Positions 9,192 through 17,760 are shown, counted from the first letter of the stretch. The stretch: 64,000 nt of DNA from Clostridiales bacterium (GCA_015055625.1 SVHU01000003.1:96008-160007), one strand, 5' to 3'. Numbers and translations: made by a program. The notes: generated from the sequence alone by a model not told the origin.

Positions 9192-9893
9192 CTATTTTAC
9201 AAAAATGTCATCTTCAGGTCTTAACATTGTATTGGGCGCAGATCTTGGAATGTTAAAAGCAGTATATCCTTGCTCGTCGCCCGCATTACGGCTGTTTTGC
9301 GAAACCATAGTAGACGTCCACTTAAGGAAATATCTGATATCCGCAGTACTGTTTGCTTCCAAAACAAGCTGTCTGTCCGTTGTAAACTTTTCCAACATCT
9401 TTACATCAGCGTCGGGTTTGATAGCGATAGCAATCTTGGTCGCGTGTTTACCCCAAGGCAAGTTAAGCAATTTTTCAAGATTTGGCTCCCACGTATCGTT
9501 GGGCATACCGTCGGAAAGCAACACGATAATAGGCTTAAATCCACGTGTAGGCATTTTTGACGTGTCGAGCGCCATACAAAGATTATTAAGAGCCATTCCC
9601 AAAGGAGTACTTCCATTTACGTCGTTTATATCCTGATACTGAAAATCCTCGATAGCCGTTCTGTCAGTGTGCCATTTTGCAGTACCGTCGCCAAACGTCA
9701 TAACTCTTACGTTTACCTGCGCTTGCGGATTTTTGCGTGCTTCTTCTTTGAGCATATAATTAAGCTCGCTCATAGCATTGTTTACCGACTGAATTTTTGT
9801 TCCGTACATGGACCCGGACGTATCGATAACGTAAAATATATCCAAAGGTCTTTTTGCTGTTCTCGCGCTTCTTCCCATTTCTCTAATGTTCAT
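9192..9893 (-). CDS. TerY-like vWA protein
   Basis: 233 residues, nearly all a single vWA domain: LDIFYVIDTSGSM (MIDAS DxSGS), GSTPLGMAL (threonine) and IIVLLSDGMPND (aspartate). Its size, simple architecture and place next to a PP2C phosphatase and a protein kinase match the TerY-P triad known from tellurium-resistance-linked stress loci (TerY vWA, phosphatase, kinase). It starts 7 bases after the PP2C gene. In those triads the vWA protein is thought to scaffold substrates for the kinase and phosphatase. No TerB/C/D genes are visible here, so only the triad part is supported. Confidence 0.88.
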   Translation of the reverse strand: MNIREMGRSARTAKRPLDIFYVIDTSGSMYGTKIQSVNNAMSELNYMLKEEARKNPQAQVNVRVMTFGDGTAKWHTDRTAIEDFQYQDINDVNGSTPLGMALNNLCMALDTSKMPTRGFKPIIVLLSDGMPNDTWEPNLEKLLNLPWGKHATKIAIAIKPDADVKMLEKFTTDRQLVLEANSTADIRYFLKWTSTMVSQNSRNAGDEQGYTAFNIPRSAPNTMLRPEDDIFVK

Positions 9894-9900
9894 AATCTTC

Positions 9901-11583
9901 TTACTCCTTTGTTTTAGTCAAACTCAATTTGTTTTTGCTTATTTTAAGCGAATATTCGCTATTTATTTTTATGCTACCATCAAAACTGAACGGCGAACCG
10001 ATCATTCCCATCATCATCGTCAATCTTTGATAGTTTTCTTTGCTCACTCTTTCAAACTCAATCTTATTGTCGTCTACGGACTTTACTATACCGTAAATCT
10101 CTTCTTTTTCGTACACGTCCAGCGTTCTGTCCTTCAGCCCTACGTTTGTCTGACCAAATTTAATCAGCATAAGCGGATTTTCGCTCAGGTATGCGTCCAG
10201 CTTTTCGTTATACTCTTTTAACATTTTTTCGTTCAACTCTTGCTCGATTTTATCAAAGCCTTTGGTAAAATACGATTGTATAAAGTTTGCAAACTTGCTC
10301 GTCTTTTTCTTTGCGTCAATCAAACTCAGGTAATCTTGCTTCTTAAAACTTTCCGTAAACAGTTTTTTGGAAATCTCGTTAAACTTAGGAAGTCCGTTAA
10401 CCTTTTCAACCTTTTCCGCTTCCGGAAAGTTGAATTTGTAAGGCTCGAACTTGGGTTTATACAACTTTTCCAGCTCGCTTTCTCTTTCCTTAAGTTCCTC
10501 GTCCTCTTCCTCTTTTTCCGCACTTTCCTCGCACTCGTTGCCGGGAATACCGTAAAAAGCGTCGTAGGTTGCATCTGAAACGTTAGAAGCAATAAAACCG
10601 ATTGTACAATCATCACCGCTGGAGCTAGAGCAGTTACGAAGCAAATGCGGAAGATCGGCTATAAGGGTTTGAGGCTCTTGCACAACGTTTTCGTAAAGCC
10701 CTTTGGCTATTTTTTCTATTTCCTCTCTATCTCCCACGCCGTTTAGTACACCGTCCGAGCTGAGCATTACCATCCTAAGGTCAGAGAAAACGTATTTTTC
10801 TTTGAAATACGCAGTCGCGTTGCCTTGACAAAGCGAATACGTTACGCTTCCTACAAGCTCTTCGTCCTCGTTAAAGGGGAACCAAGCCTTATCAGACGAA
10901 TCTACTACAACAATATCGCCGTCCCCTATCTGAATAAAGAAATAGTGATCTTTGTACACGCCTACGCACAATAGGGTTGCTCCGTACAAATTTCTCGGGT
11001 TACGCTTCACAGCGTTAACGTCGCGTTCCAACAAATCGTTATTAATCAATAAAAGCGCATCGTCTGAAACTTTTGCATATCCCGAAAACAATCTTTCTTT
11101 CGTAAGAGCGGGATTTGTAATAGAAGTTATTTGTGTCAAAGTTGCGCTGATAACAGTGCAAGGCTTTTCCTCTAAGTCTTTATCAACTTGTCTTTTCCAC
11201 TTGTCCCAAATATTTTCCTTGACCTTTGCAAACTCCTCTTCCAGTTTAGTAACAAGGTTTTGTCTAATGGATTTTAAGCTGTCTACGTCTTCTAACTCGC
11301 CTCTATCTTGCTCAACCAATTGATTTATGGAGCTTATTCTATCCAACACTTCTTTGTGGCTTAGAATAAAATCTTCCATTTCCCTTTTTGCCACAACGGT
11401 AGCAATTTTTGCGCCCAGAGCCGACCTGGCATACGGAGCGCCACCATGTCCGTCCGCTATTGCCAAAACCGGAACTTCGTCGTCAAAATTTACTTCCTGA
11501 TAAGAATTAGCGTCTTGACAAACTTGTCCCCTTTTATAATGATCGTCGCCTCTTACCGATGCGCCGTATAATATTTTTTTCAT
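9901..11583 (-). CDS. PP2C-family Ser/Thr phosphatase with extra C-terminal domain
   Basis: 560 residues. The first 330 or so carry the PP2C metal-binding motifs: VLAIADGHGG, YGATLL, FFIQIGDGD, MVMLSSDG and GDDCTIG. The remainder begins with an acidic helical linker (EEEDEELKERESELEK) and continues as a basic helical/beta segment I do not recognise, roughly doubling the normal PP2C length. It is co-transcribed with the kinase upstream (10-base gap) and the vWA protein downstream. It most likely reverses phosphorylation by the neighbouring kinase. Confidence 0.9.
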   Translation of the reverse strand: MKKILYGASVRGDDHYKRGQVCQDANSYQEVNFDDEVPVLAIADGHGGAPYARSALGAKIATVVAKREMEDFILSHKEVLDRISSINQLVEQDRGELEDVDSLKSIRQNLVTKLEEEFAKVKENIWDKWKRQVDKDLEEKPCTVISATLTQITSITNPALTKERLFSGYAKVSDDALLLINNDLLERDVNAVKRNPRNLYGATLLCVGVYKDHYFFIQIGDGDIVVVDSSDKAWFPFNEDEELVGSVTYSLCQGNATAYFKEKYVFSDLRMVMLSSDGVLNGVGDREEIEKIAKGLYENVVQEPQTLIADLPHLLRNCSSSSGDDCTIGFIASNVSDATYDAFYGIPGNECEESAEKEEEDEELKERESELEKLYKPKFEPYKFNFPEAEKVEKVNGLPKFNEISKKLFTESFKKQDYLSLIDAKKKTSKFANFIQSYFTKGFDKIEQELNEKMLKEYNEKLDAYLSENPLMLIKFGQTNVGLKDRTLDVYEKEEIYGIVKSVDDNKIEFERVSKENYQRLTMMMGMIGSPFSFDGSIKINSEYSLKISKNKLSLTKTKE

Positions 11584-11593
11584 TCACTATCTC

Positions 11594-12928
11594 CTAAAAT
11601 CTTATTTTGCACCTATATTGCTTGTCGTCGTTATCATAAATATAAAACTCACCGTTCTGACTAAATACTATGCTTTGATTTTTACCAATCGATCCTCCCC
11701 TATACAGCTCAACTCCCGATACGTTTTCTATTTTTACCTTGCCTCCCTCATAAGTGACTGTAAATAAAACGCTGGGGAAATTGCCGCTAAAGTAAGGAAA
11801 ATACCTTAAAAGCATATCGGTTTTAGAAGAAATTGCAACACGTTGCACCTCTTTACGGCGCCCGCCTTCGTTTGCATACACTTTTATAACGGGCGTGTTT
11901 CCCTCGTGGATAATAGTTTTTTCCTCGTGCCTGTTCACGTTATTGTTCCAACGCGCGGGCGAAAACGCCTCTTTCCATATTGAATCAGGTACTCTGTTTC
12001 TTGGCTCTTTAATACCGCCAACAAACGTCTTTATAAACAAATCACGAATTGAGTCAGGACACGCTTTCCATCTGCTTTTTACTTCATCTATATGATTTTT
12101 GTAATCTGTACAATAATATTGCTTATCCGGCTCGGGAACGTTGTTGCAATAAATATATCTATCAAGGTTATATTTATCCGCAAAAATAAACTGCGCATTA
12201 TCAGGTCCATACATTTGCAAGTCATGGTCAGGCTTATATTCGGGTATTTCAAAAACTCTAGCGCCCTCCAGCGGATGCTCGAAAAACAATATCATAAACA
12301 TTAATACCGCAAGAGAATGTAAATCAGTATATCTGTTTGGAGCATTATTCTTTTCGTCAAAAACCAATTCGGGCGCAAGAAATTTGTGCGTTCCGGTTAC
12401 AAATGATTTTCCGCCGTTTGGAGTAACGTTGTCGTTATCGAATATCACAACGTCGCCGTTGTCAGTATCAAACGCTACGTTTCCGTAAGATATATCCTTA
12501 TAACTGTAACCACTAGCGTGCAACTGACGAAAAGCTTCGCTTAGATTAGCGCATACTTTAAGCAAAATCTCATTGCTTGGCTTCCCTTCGCCATTAAGAA
12601 AATCGCTGACAAAACAGTATTTTTCAGGAATCAACTCCATTACGTATCCAAATTGATTATTGTGCTCTACCAAATAAAGTGGCCACACGTAAGAGCGGGA
12701 ATTAACAGGATTGTTTTTAAGTAGCTCTATAAGAGCGCTAAGGCTTTCTTTAAACTGAGCTTTGCAGTTTTTAGGATGATAGTATTTTAACGCGTAATCT
12801 TTACCGCCTAAACTTACGCGATATACCTCGCCCTGTCCTCCTCTGCCGATAAACTCTTTAACTGTAATTATACCGCCGGCGCAGTTTAGCGTCGTGCCTT
12901 TTTGCAATTGACAGAAATCTGATTGCAT
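11594..12928 (-). CDS. Protein kinase, TerY-P triad type
   Basis: 444 residues. Kinase signatures: glycine loop IGRGGQGEVYRV (27-38), lysine K48 in YALKYY, catalytic loop YKDISYGN (D145, N150), metal-binding D164 in VIFDNDN (replacing DFG), APE-like KFLAPELV and a helix aspartate in TDLHSL. The missing HRD histidine/arginine (YKD) is typical of the bacterial HipK/Ter-associated kinases. After about residue 340 a beta-rich segment (SVLFTVTYEGG, GKNQSIVFS) may be a forkhead-like or other binding domain; this is tentative. It is the first gene of the operon, behind a strong promoter at 12970-12998. Confidence 0.9.
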   Translation of the reverse strand: MQSDFCQLQKGTTLNCAGGIITVKEFIGRGGQGEVYRVSLGGKDYALKYYHPKNCKAQFKESLSALIELLKNNPVNSRSYVWPLYLVEHNNQFGYVMELIPEKYCFVSDFLNGEGKPSNEILLKVCANLSEAFRQLHASGYSYKDISYGNVAFDTDNGDVVIFDNDNVTPNGGKSFVTGTHKFLAPELVFDEKNNAPNRYTDLHSLAVLMFMILFFEHPLEGARVFEIPEYKPDHDLQMYGPDNAQFIFADKYNLDRYIYCNNVPEPDKQYYCTDYKNHIDEVKSRWKACPDSIRDLFIKTFVGGIKEPRNRVPDSIWKEAFSPARWNNNVNRHEEKTIIHEGNTPVIKVYANEGGRRKEVQRVAISSKTDMLLRYFPYFSGNFPSVLFTVTYEGGKVKIENVSGVELYRGGSIGKNQSIVFSQNGEFYIYDNDDKQYRCKIRF

Positions 12929-12969
12929 ACATTTTCTCCTATGTTAGCTAAATAGCTGTATTTGTATAT

Positions 12970-12998
12970 ATTATATCACAAGCGCACACACTAGTCAA
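12970..12998 (-). promoter_or_regulatory. Sigma-A-type promoter of the kinase operon
   Basis: On the minus strand TTGACT (12993-12998) and TATAAT (12970-12975) are exactly 17 bases apart, about 40 bases upstream of the kinase start. It would drive the run of eight tightly spaced genes to the window edge. Confidence 0.85.
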
Positions 12999-13030
12999 TA
13001 TATAAGTAATAAATATATTATTATTAACAA

Positions 13031-13132
13031 TACCCCTCCCCGAAAAATCAAGCATTTTCGCGCAATTTATATGCTTTTATAAATGTTTTTTATAAAACGT
13101 AAATGCTCTTAATTTTTCTGAGGGGATAGGGT
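13031..13132. repeat. Long imperfect inverted repeat between units A and B
   Basis: The arms (about 13031-13058 and 13100-13132) pair with a few bulges: a pyrimidine-rich stretch, then GAAAAAT, then CATTT on one side and its complement on the other. The loop is AT-rich. It lies just past the stop of the coiled-coil gene at 13168, so it may be that unit's terminator or a small MITE-like insertion. Confidence 0.55.
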
Positions 13133-13167
13133 AAAATCAGCCACAAATAGAGCGTAAACTACTAGGA

Positions 13168-13956
13168 TTATTTGGCTTCGGTTTGCTTCTTTTTTGGCTC
13201 TTCCATAGCCTTTTTCAACGAAGCTTCCTCAAGCGCCTTTTCATACTCGTAGTCATCGGACTGAATAGAGAAAGACTGCTCGAAAACCTTGTCCATTCTG
13301 GCTGTGTTTGCATCAACCTCATTCTCTGTATCGACGATAAACTCGGAATTTGCTTCAAACTCCTCATAGTCAACCATACCGGTAGATTGGAAGATATTCT
13401 CGGACACCTCTCTTGCTTTGCGAACCTCTTCTGCCAAAGCAACGTTGTTTTGGTTTTTAAGCAAAGTATTGTAATTCTTCTCCAAAACAGCAATTCTGCT
13501 AAGCGCGATTTTGCGATCGCTGTTGAGCTTAGACCACAAGTTTTTGTTTACGCCCACAGCGCTATCCATACGCGCGGTAAGCTCGTCAACTTGATTTCTG
13601 CACTCGGTAAGCGCGCCCATAATCTTGTAAATTTCGTCCTCGTTTAAGTTTAGACTCTCGCTTATGTCCTGTTCGCCGTTAGAAATGATTTTATCAATAT
13701 GCGAGCACTTGCTTAAAAGCAAATCTTCGTACACCTTAGACAAGTTGTCTTCCATAGTGCACAAACATCTGTTTATAGCATCCTCTTGCATTTTTGTAAG
13801 CTTAACCTTCTTTGCATCCAGCTTTATGATAATACCGTCCAGCTTACTGCCCACCTTAAACAGCTTAAGTTTGTTGACTTTTTCCTGCAAGTTCTCGATG
13901 CGCGCGATTACTCTTAAATTTACTTTCTTTCTATTAAAAAATCCAAACATATTCAT
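13168..13956 (-). CDS. ESCRT-III/PspA-like coiled-coil protein
   Basis: 262 residues, almost entirely charged helix. It opens MNMFGFFNRKK, like the other ESCRT-III-like protein of the operon (MDIFGIKKRK), then a basic first half and an acidic last third (NTENEVDANT, DDYEYEKALEEASL). That basic-to-acidic helical layout is the ESCRT-III/PspA pattern, but similarity is weaker than for 16706-17344. ATG codons at 13956 and 13950 are both possible; the second gives better spacing from AGGAGG. It is the last gene of the membrane-remodelling unit, 7 bases after the SPFH gene. It could instead be a plain coiled-coil partner. Confidence 0.7.
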   Translation of the reverse strand: MNMFGFFNRKKVNLRVIARIENLQEKVNKLKLFKVGSKLDGIIIKLDAKKVKLTKMQEDAINRCLCTMEDNLSKVYEDLLLSKCSHIDKIISNGEQDISESLNLNEDEIYKIMGALTECRNQVDELTARMDSAVGVNKNLWSKLNSDRKIALSRIAVLEKNYNTLLKNQNNVALAEEVRKAREVSENIFQSTGMVDYEEFEANSEFIVDTENEVDANTARMDKVFEQSFSIQSDDYEYEKALEEASLKKAMEEPKKKQTEAK

Positions 13957-13963
13957 TATCCTC

Positions 13964-14560
13964 CTAGATATTTGCCTTTTCCGCTTCCAAGCTCAAATTA
14001 TCAATCGTAATTCCGTATTCGTACATTATAGTTTCGTTGATTTTGCTCATAAGTTCTTCCTCAACGTTCGTAAAATTACACAAAAAGTCGGATACGTTAT
14101 GCTGTTTTATGTACTTAAGCACCGTTTGCTTAACGCAAAAGCCCATCTTGCTTCTGAGTTTTCCCAAAACGTATCTTGTCGTGTAAATATCGCTCTTTCC
14201 GTCCAAAAGTGAGATAAATCTATCCCCTCTTATAACGGAAAACGAAAACCACAAGCGCAAGTTGATTACAGTAGGATCTTCGCCCAATACGCGCTCTTCG
14301 GGATACTGGATATTACCTCCCCACGAGCCCTTTTGAGGCATGGCTTTAATAAAGTATATCGAACACGGATTAGAGGTTTTGTGAGGATTGAGAACGTAGT
14401 TTTCAATCCTCTTTATCCTCTTTACTCCGTCATTGTCCACAACGATAACCTCGTACTTATCGCTTTTGGGAACGCTGTACTTTTTTGCGTTTATAATACC
14501 AATTACCTCTACGAGATTTTGCTCTTGTATCATCAATTCGCTTTCTCTGATTTTTTCCAT
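13964..14560 (-). CDS. SPFH/Band-7 domain protein, YdjI-like
   Basis: 198 residues. The middle, NPCSIYFIKAMPQKGSWGG, then a hydrophobic strand pattern (VINLRLWFSFSVI, FISLLDG) and the end LMSKINETIMYEYGITIDNL, follow the SPFH domain as found in Bacillus YdjI: 'iyF... wGt', 'vr..g.y', and a closing helix before 'yGi.i..l'. SPFH proteins form oligomeric membrane platforms, and YdjI recruits the ESCRT-III homologue PspA to membranes. Here the gene lies directly between a Vps4-like AAA gene and an ESCRT-III-like gene with gaps of 15 and 7 bases. No transmembrane segment is evident. Confidence 0.75.
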   Translation of the reverse strand: MEKIRESELMIQEQNLVEVIGIINAKKYSVPKSDKYEVIVVDNDGVKRIKRIENYVLNPHKTSNPCSIYFIKAMPQKGSWGGNIQYPEERVLGEDPTVINLRLWFSFSVIRGDRFISLLDGKSDIYTTRYVLGKLRSKMGFCVKQTVLKYIKQHNVSDFLCNFTNVEEELMSKINETIMYEYGITIDNLSLEAEKANI

Positions 14561-14575
14561 TAGATCTCCTATTTG

Positions 14576-16681
14576 TTATTTCAGGTTGTTAGTCATACTC
14601 CACTCGGCAAGCTTTTCTATATCGGCAATCTGAACAGACGACTTGATAGTATCCAGCGCCTTGTAAAAATCCGATTGACAGATCAGCTTGACCTTAGTGT
14701 CGATGCTTCTTACAATGGACAACTCCTCAACCTTGTCAAGCAAGTTTGTAACGTCTGAACCGTTAAAGCCTTTAGTTTTGTCCACGATCTCCTCTACGTC
14801 CACGTCCTCGCCTATCGACACAACGCCTGCCTGATAAATTTTATCTAAGCGCGACTGTATCATATATCTGCGAGCATCCTCGTCGGGAAGACCTACGTAT
14901 ATTCTCGTACCAAATCTACCTGGGCGAATGAACGCCGAATCCATATCCCAAGGCTTGTTGGTTGCGGCGATCAGGTACAAGATGTTTCCCTCTTCCTTAC
15001 CGTAACTCTCCACACCCTGAAGCTGAGCTAAAAGTTCGCTACGAAGCTGTTTGGAGTATGAACTTTTTGTGTTCTTTTGCGCAATGGAATCCATCTCGTC
15101 AAAGTAGATTACAGCACAGGGGAACTTTCTTGCCTGAGCAAACAACGCTCTTACCGCACGCTCGGTGTTTCCTGCGCCTTGATGCAATAAGTCGGAGGGC
15201 TTTACCGAGCAGAACTTCGCGCCAATCTCGTTGGCAATAGCTGCTGCTATCATTGTCTTCCCAGTCCCCGGAGGGCCGTAAAGCAACAAGCCTCCACCGT
15301 TCTTCTTTTGATAGCCCTCGAATGCTTCGGGGTTAGAAAGTGGCAAAAGCACTTTAACCTTAACCTCTTCCTTTACGCTGTCAAGCCCCGCAACGTCGTC
15401 AAACGTTATGCTGGGCAACGAATCCCAGTCGAACTTGAACTCGTCGTCAGCTCCCTTTTGCTTAATAATCTCGTCCTCCGCGCTTGATAAAAGTTCGTTC
15501 TTCTTGCTTGCGTTAGTACGGCCAAAAGCGCCTAGAGCGGTAACTGGTTTTTCTTCGGTTGCGCTCTTGTCCACGTTTGATAGGGGTAGATCTTCCAGCT
15601 TTATGAGCATCAGATCGTTCTTGCCGGGATTGGATATAGACGCCACGCGTTTGGACTGGTTTGTAACGATTTTCTCGAAAAGGTTTCTCACTTCTCTACC
15701 GTTACCAAAATCCTCACGGCGGGAATTGTAGATGTTTGTGATAAGCTTCATGAGCATTTTCTGAGCAGAGGTTTCCACGGTATACTCCTCGTTTTTGCAA
15801 AATCCCATAAAGATCTTGTAAAGCTCGTCGGGAGTGTAGTCGTCGAATTTTATAAACGTCTTGAATCTGGACTTAAGACCGGGATTGGAATTAATGAAGT
15901 TTTCCATCAACTTCTCATAGCCTGCCGCGATTACCACTAAATTCTCTCTGCTGTCTTCCATAATCTTCAGCAACGTATCGATTGCTTCTTGACCAAAGTC
16001 GTTTCCACCCTTGTTTGCAAGAGTGTACGCCTCGTCTACAAACAACACGCCTCCGCGCGCCTTTGCGATTGCGTCCTTAGTCTTGATAGCGGTTTGTCCA
16101 ACGTAGCCGGCAACAAGGTCAGCCCTGTCCACTTCCACAAAGTTAGTGCTTTGAGTAATGCCCAGCGCGTGGTAAATCTGAGCAATCAATCTTGCAATGG
16201 TAGTCTTTCCCGTGCCCGGGTTTCCGGTAAATACCAGGTGGTACGACATAGGAGGAACGCTAAGCCCCGAATCCTTTCTCATTTTGAACACTTTTATCTG
16301 CTCAATCCAGTCCTTTACCTGAGTTTTTACGGAAGATAAACCGATAAGCGAATTAAGTTTGTTAAGCGCCTCGTCCAGCGTAATATCATCCATTACGTTA
16401 GCTTGAGTTTCAACACTGTTACCTTCGCTAACGCTTTCGCTGTTAGATGCTTGCGCCTGCTTGTTTTGAGCAATCTTCTGAGCAAGCTCGGCTAGGTCCG
16501 AAGCGCGCTTGAGTCTTTGACTTCTGAGCTTGCCCTCAGAAAGCTTTGCAAGCTTGAGTAAAGCCTCTGCCGACAATAGAATATTACGCTGAGCGGAAGC
16601 AAAGTTCTTCTTTTGAAGCTCCGTCATTCCCTTCTCGTAATAAATATTGAACGCGTCGTATAGTAATCTCGTATTTTCCAT
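14576..16681 (-). CDS. MIT-like + CbbX/SpoVK-type AAA + Vps4-type AAA protein
   Basis: 701 residues with two different AAA+ modules. Residues about 5-75 are a three-helix segment (YYEKGMTELQKKNFASAQRN, then LKRASDLAELAQKI) resembling an MIT domain. The first AAA is of the CbbX/SpoVK kind: Walker A TGNPGTGKT (152-160), Walker B VLFVDEAYTLA. After a linker (350-420) the second AAA is of the Vps4/katanin clade: FDDVAGLDSVKEEV, Walker A GPPGTGKT (469-476), Walker B VIYFDEMDS, ATNKPWDMD and arginine finger FIRPGRFG, with a C-terminal helix ending LAEW. It follows the ESCRT-III-like gene by 24 bases, as expected for an ESCRT-disassembling ATPase. MIT and Vps4 assignments come from pattern reading, not a search. 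Confidence 0.88.
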   Translation of the reverse strand: MENTRLLYDAFNIYYEKGMTELQKKNFASAQRNILLSAEALLKLAKLSEGKLRSQRLKRASDLAELAQKIAQNKQAQASNSESVSEGNSVETQANVMDDITLDEALNKLNSLIGLSSVKTQVKDWIEQIKVFKMRKDSGLSVPPMSYHLVFTGNPGTGKTTIARLIAQIYHALGITQSTNFVEVDRADLVAGYVGQTAIKTKDAIAKARGGVLFVDEAYTLANKGGNDFGQEAIDTLLKIMEDSRENLVVIAAGYEKLMENFINSNPGLKSRFKTFIKFDDYTPDELYKIFMGFCKNEEYTVETSAQKMLMKLITNIYNSRREDFGNGREVRNLFEKIVTNQSKRVASISNPGKNDLMLIKLEDLPLSNVDKSATEEKPVTALGAFGRTNASKKNELLSSAEDEIIKQKGADDEFKFDWDSLPSITFDDVAGLDSVKEEVKVKVLLPLSNPEAFEGYQKKNGGGLLLYGPPGTGKTMIAAAIANEIGAKFCSVKPSDLLHQGAGNTERAVRALFAQARKFPCAVIYFDEMDSIAQKNTKSSYSKQLRSELLAQLQGVESYGKEEGNILYLIAATNKPWDMDSAFIRPGRFGTRIYVGLPDEDARRYMIQSRLDKIYQAGVVSIGEDVDVEEIVDKTKGFNGSDVTNLLDKVEELSIVRSIDTKVKLICQSDFYKALDTIKSSVQIADIEKLAEWSMTNNLK

Positions 16682-16705
16682 ATCATTAACTCCTTAATAT
16701 TAGTC

Positions 16706-17344
16706 TTAGACCTGAAGTCTTGCCTGAATATCGTTGATCTTCTTGTCTATTTCCTGGTCAATTTCATTCTCGGCTTCAACCGCTCCGTTATTGATAAGCG
16801 AATCGATCTCTTCCTCGGAAATGTTAGAATCCAGCCCGTCGAAGCCCTGAATACTTTCGGTTGCCGTTTCTAAGAATGCGTCAAGCGCCTGGTACTGACC
16901 TGCGTTGTTGGCTAACGCTTTTTCGTACGCCGACTGAGCTTTTACCATATCGAAGCTGGATGTGATATCCTTCATTTGCTCGGAAATAGTGTTCATACCG
17001 CCCACAAAATCCCCGATAATCTTGTTAAGATCGTTTAGTTGCATGGATATCTCGAAATTTGCGATCATAGTGTCTACAACCTTTTGCTTGCTTAAGCACA
17101 TCTTTAAGCCGGTCTTTGCAAGAGCGCACGTTTGTCCGTCGCCCACCAAAGTTGCCTTTCTTGCCTTTTCGATGTACTCTTTCTTCATTCGTTCAAGCTT
17201 TGTGGATTGAGTCTTCATTGCCGACAAAGTCTTCTTGATATTTATCTTTGCCTGAAGCTCTTTCTCCAGCTTTTCAGCCTGCTCTTTCTCTAAACGAACT
17301 CTCTTCTTCTCTTCTTTTCTTTTCTTGATTCCAAAAATATCCAT
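16706..17344 (-). CDS. ESCRT-III/Snf7-like protein
   Basis: 212 residues, all helical. The layout is that of CHMP/Snf7 proteins: short start MDIFGIKKRKEEKKR, a long basic helical hairpin with KARKATLVGDGQTCALAKTG (compare 'A...g.k..Al..lK.kk' in Snf7), helices with NDLNKIIGDFVGGMNTISEQ, then an acidic tail with NISEEEIDSLI and a final helix NDIQARLQV. The last helix resembles the MIM1 motif by which eukaryotic ESCRT-III binds Vps4 MIT domains. The next gene encodes an MIT-like/Vps4-type ATPase. Bacterial ESCRT-III relatives (PspA, Vipp1) are known but normally lack a Vps4 partner. A generic coiled coil remains the alternative. Confidence 0.75.
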   Translation of the reverse strand: MDIFGIKKRKEEKKRVRLEKEQAEKLEKELQAKINIKKTLSAMKTQSTKLERMKKEYIEKARKATLVGDGQTCALAKTGLKMCLSKQKVVDTMIANFEISMQLNDLNKIIGDFVGGMNTISEQMKDITSSFDMVKAQSAYEKALANNAGQYQALDAFLETATESIQGFDGLDSNISEEEIDSLINNGAVEAENEIDQEIDKKINDIQARLQV

Positions 17345-17348
17345 TTTC

Positions 17349-17474
17349 TTAACCTCTCTTTAATTTTTTTGTAAAATAACCAACCACTTTTGGAGCAACG
17401 TTGAGATAAGTCAACGCGCAACCTATTGCTACTAAACTTATACTAACTATTAAATTGTAAATTTTTTTGAGCAT
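17349..17474 (-). CDS. Tiny single-span membrane protein (41 aa)
   Basis: MLKKIYNLIVSISLVAIGCA begins a 41-residue protein with one hydrophobic segment and a basic C-terminus (TKKLKRG). GGAGAAG lies at the right distance from the ATG at 17474. It ends 4 bases before the ESCRT-III-like gene, so it is almost certainly the first gene of that operon. It could anchor the complex in the membrane. Confidence 0.7.
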   Translation of the reverse strand: MLKKIYNLIVSISLVAIGCALTYLNVAPKVVGYFTKKLKRG

Positions 17475-17553
17475 AAACTTCTCCATAAAATTTTTTTGCA
17501 AACGACCTCATTCTCTTAGCATCAAAAGCAAGCGCGGTGTCTTTTACGAGAAA

Positions 17554-17582
17554 ATTATAACATATACCAAACTATTTGTATA
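17554..17582 (-). promoter_or_regulatory. Candidate promoter of the ESCRT-like unit
   Basis: Minus-strand TATACA (17577-17582), 17 bases, TATAAT (17554-17559). The -35 box is weak (4 of 6), so an activator may be needed. Confidence 0.5.
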
Positions 17583-17631
17583 TATACTTAAAAATATTTA
17601 TTATGTTCCTATTTCAAGGCTATTTTATAGA

Positions 17632-17677
17632 TTTTTGCCACATATAGTTCCTGCTCAATACATATCTGTGGCGAAAA
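17632..17677. repeat. Inverted repeat enclosing a GTTCC motif
   Basis: Arms TTTTTGCCACATATA (17632-17646) and TATCTGTGGCGAAAA (17663-17677) pair at 13 of 15 positions and flank GTTCCTG. It lies about 50 bases upstream of the candidate -35 box, a typical activator position. Comparable GTTCC palindromes lie at 30139 and 32664. Confidence 0.6.
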
Positions 17678-17728
17678 TATTTATAATAAAATAATGTCGT
17701 TCCTAACTAAGATTAGATACGACGTTAC

Positions 17729-17760
17729 AAAAAAAGACAACCGCCTTTAACGATTGCCTT
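17729..17760 (-). terminator. Rho-independent terminator after the WYL gene
   Basis: Minus-strand stem GGCAATCG/CGGTTGTC (two G-U pairs), 7-base loop, then seven T residues. Confidence 0.7.
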
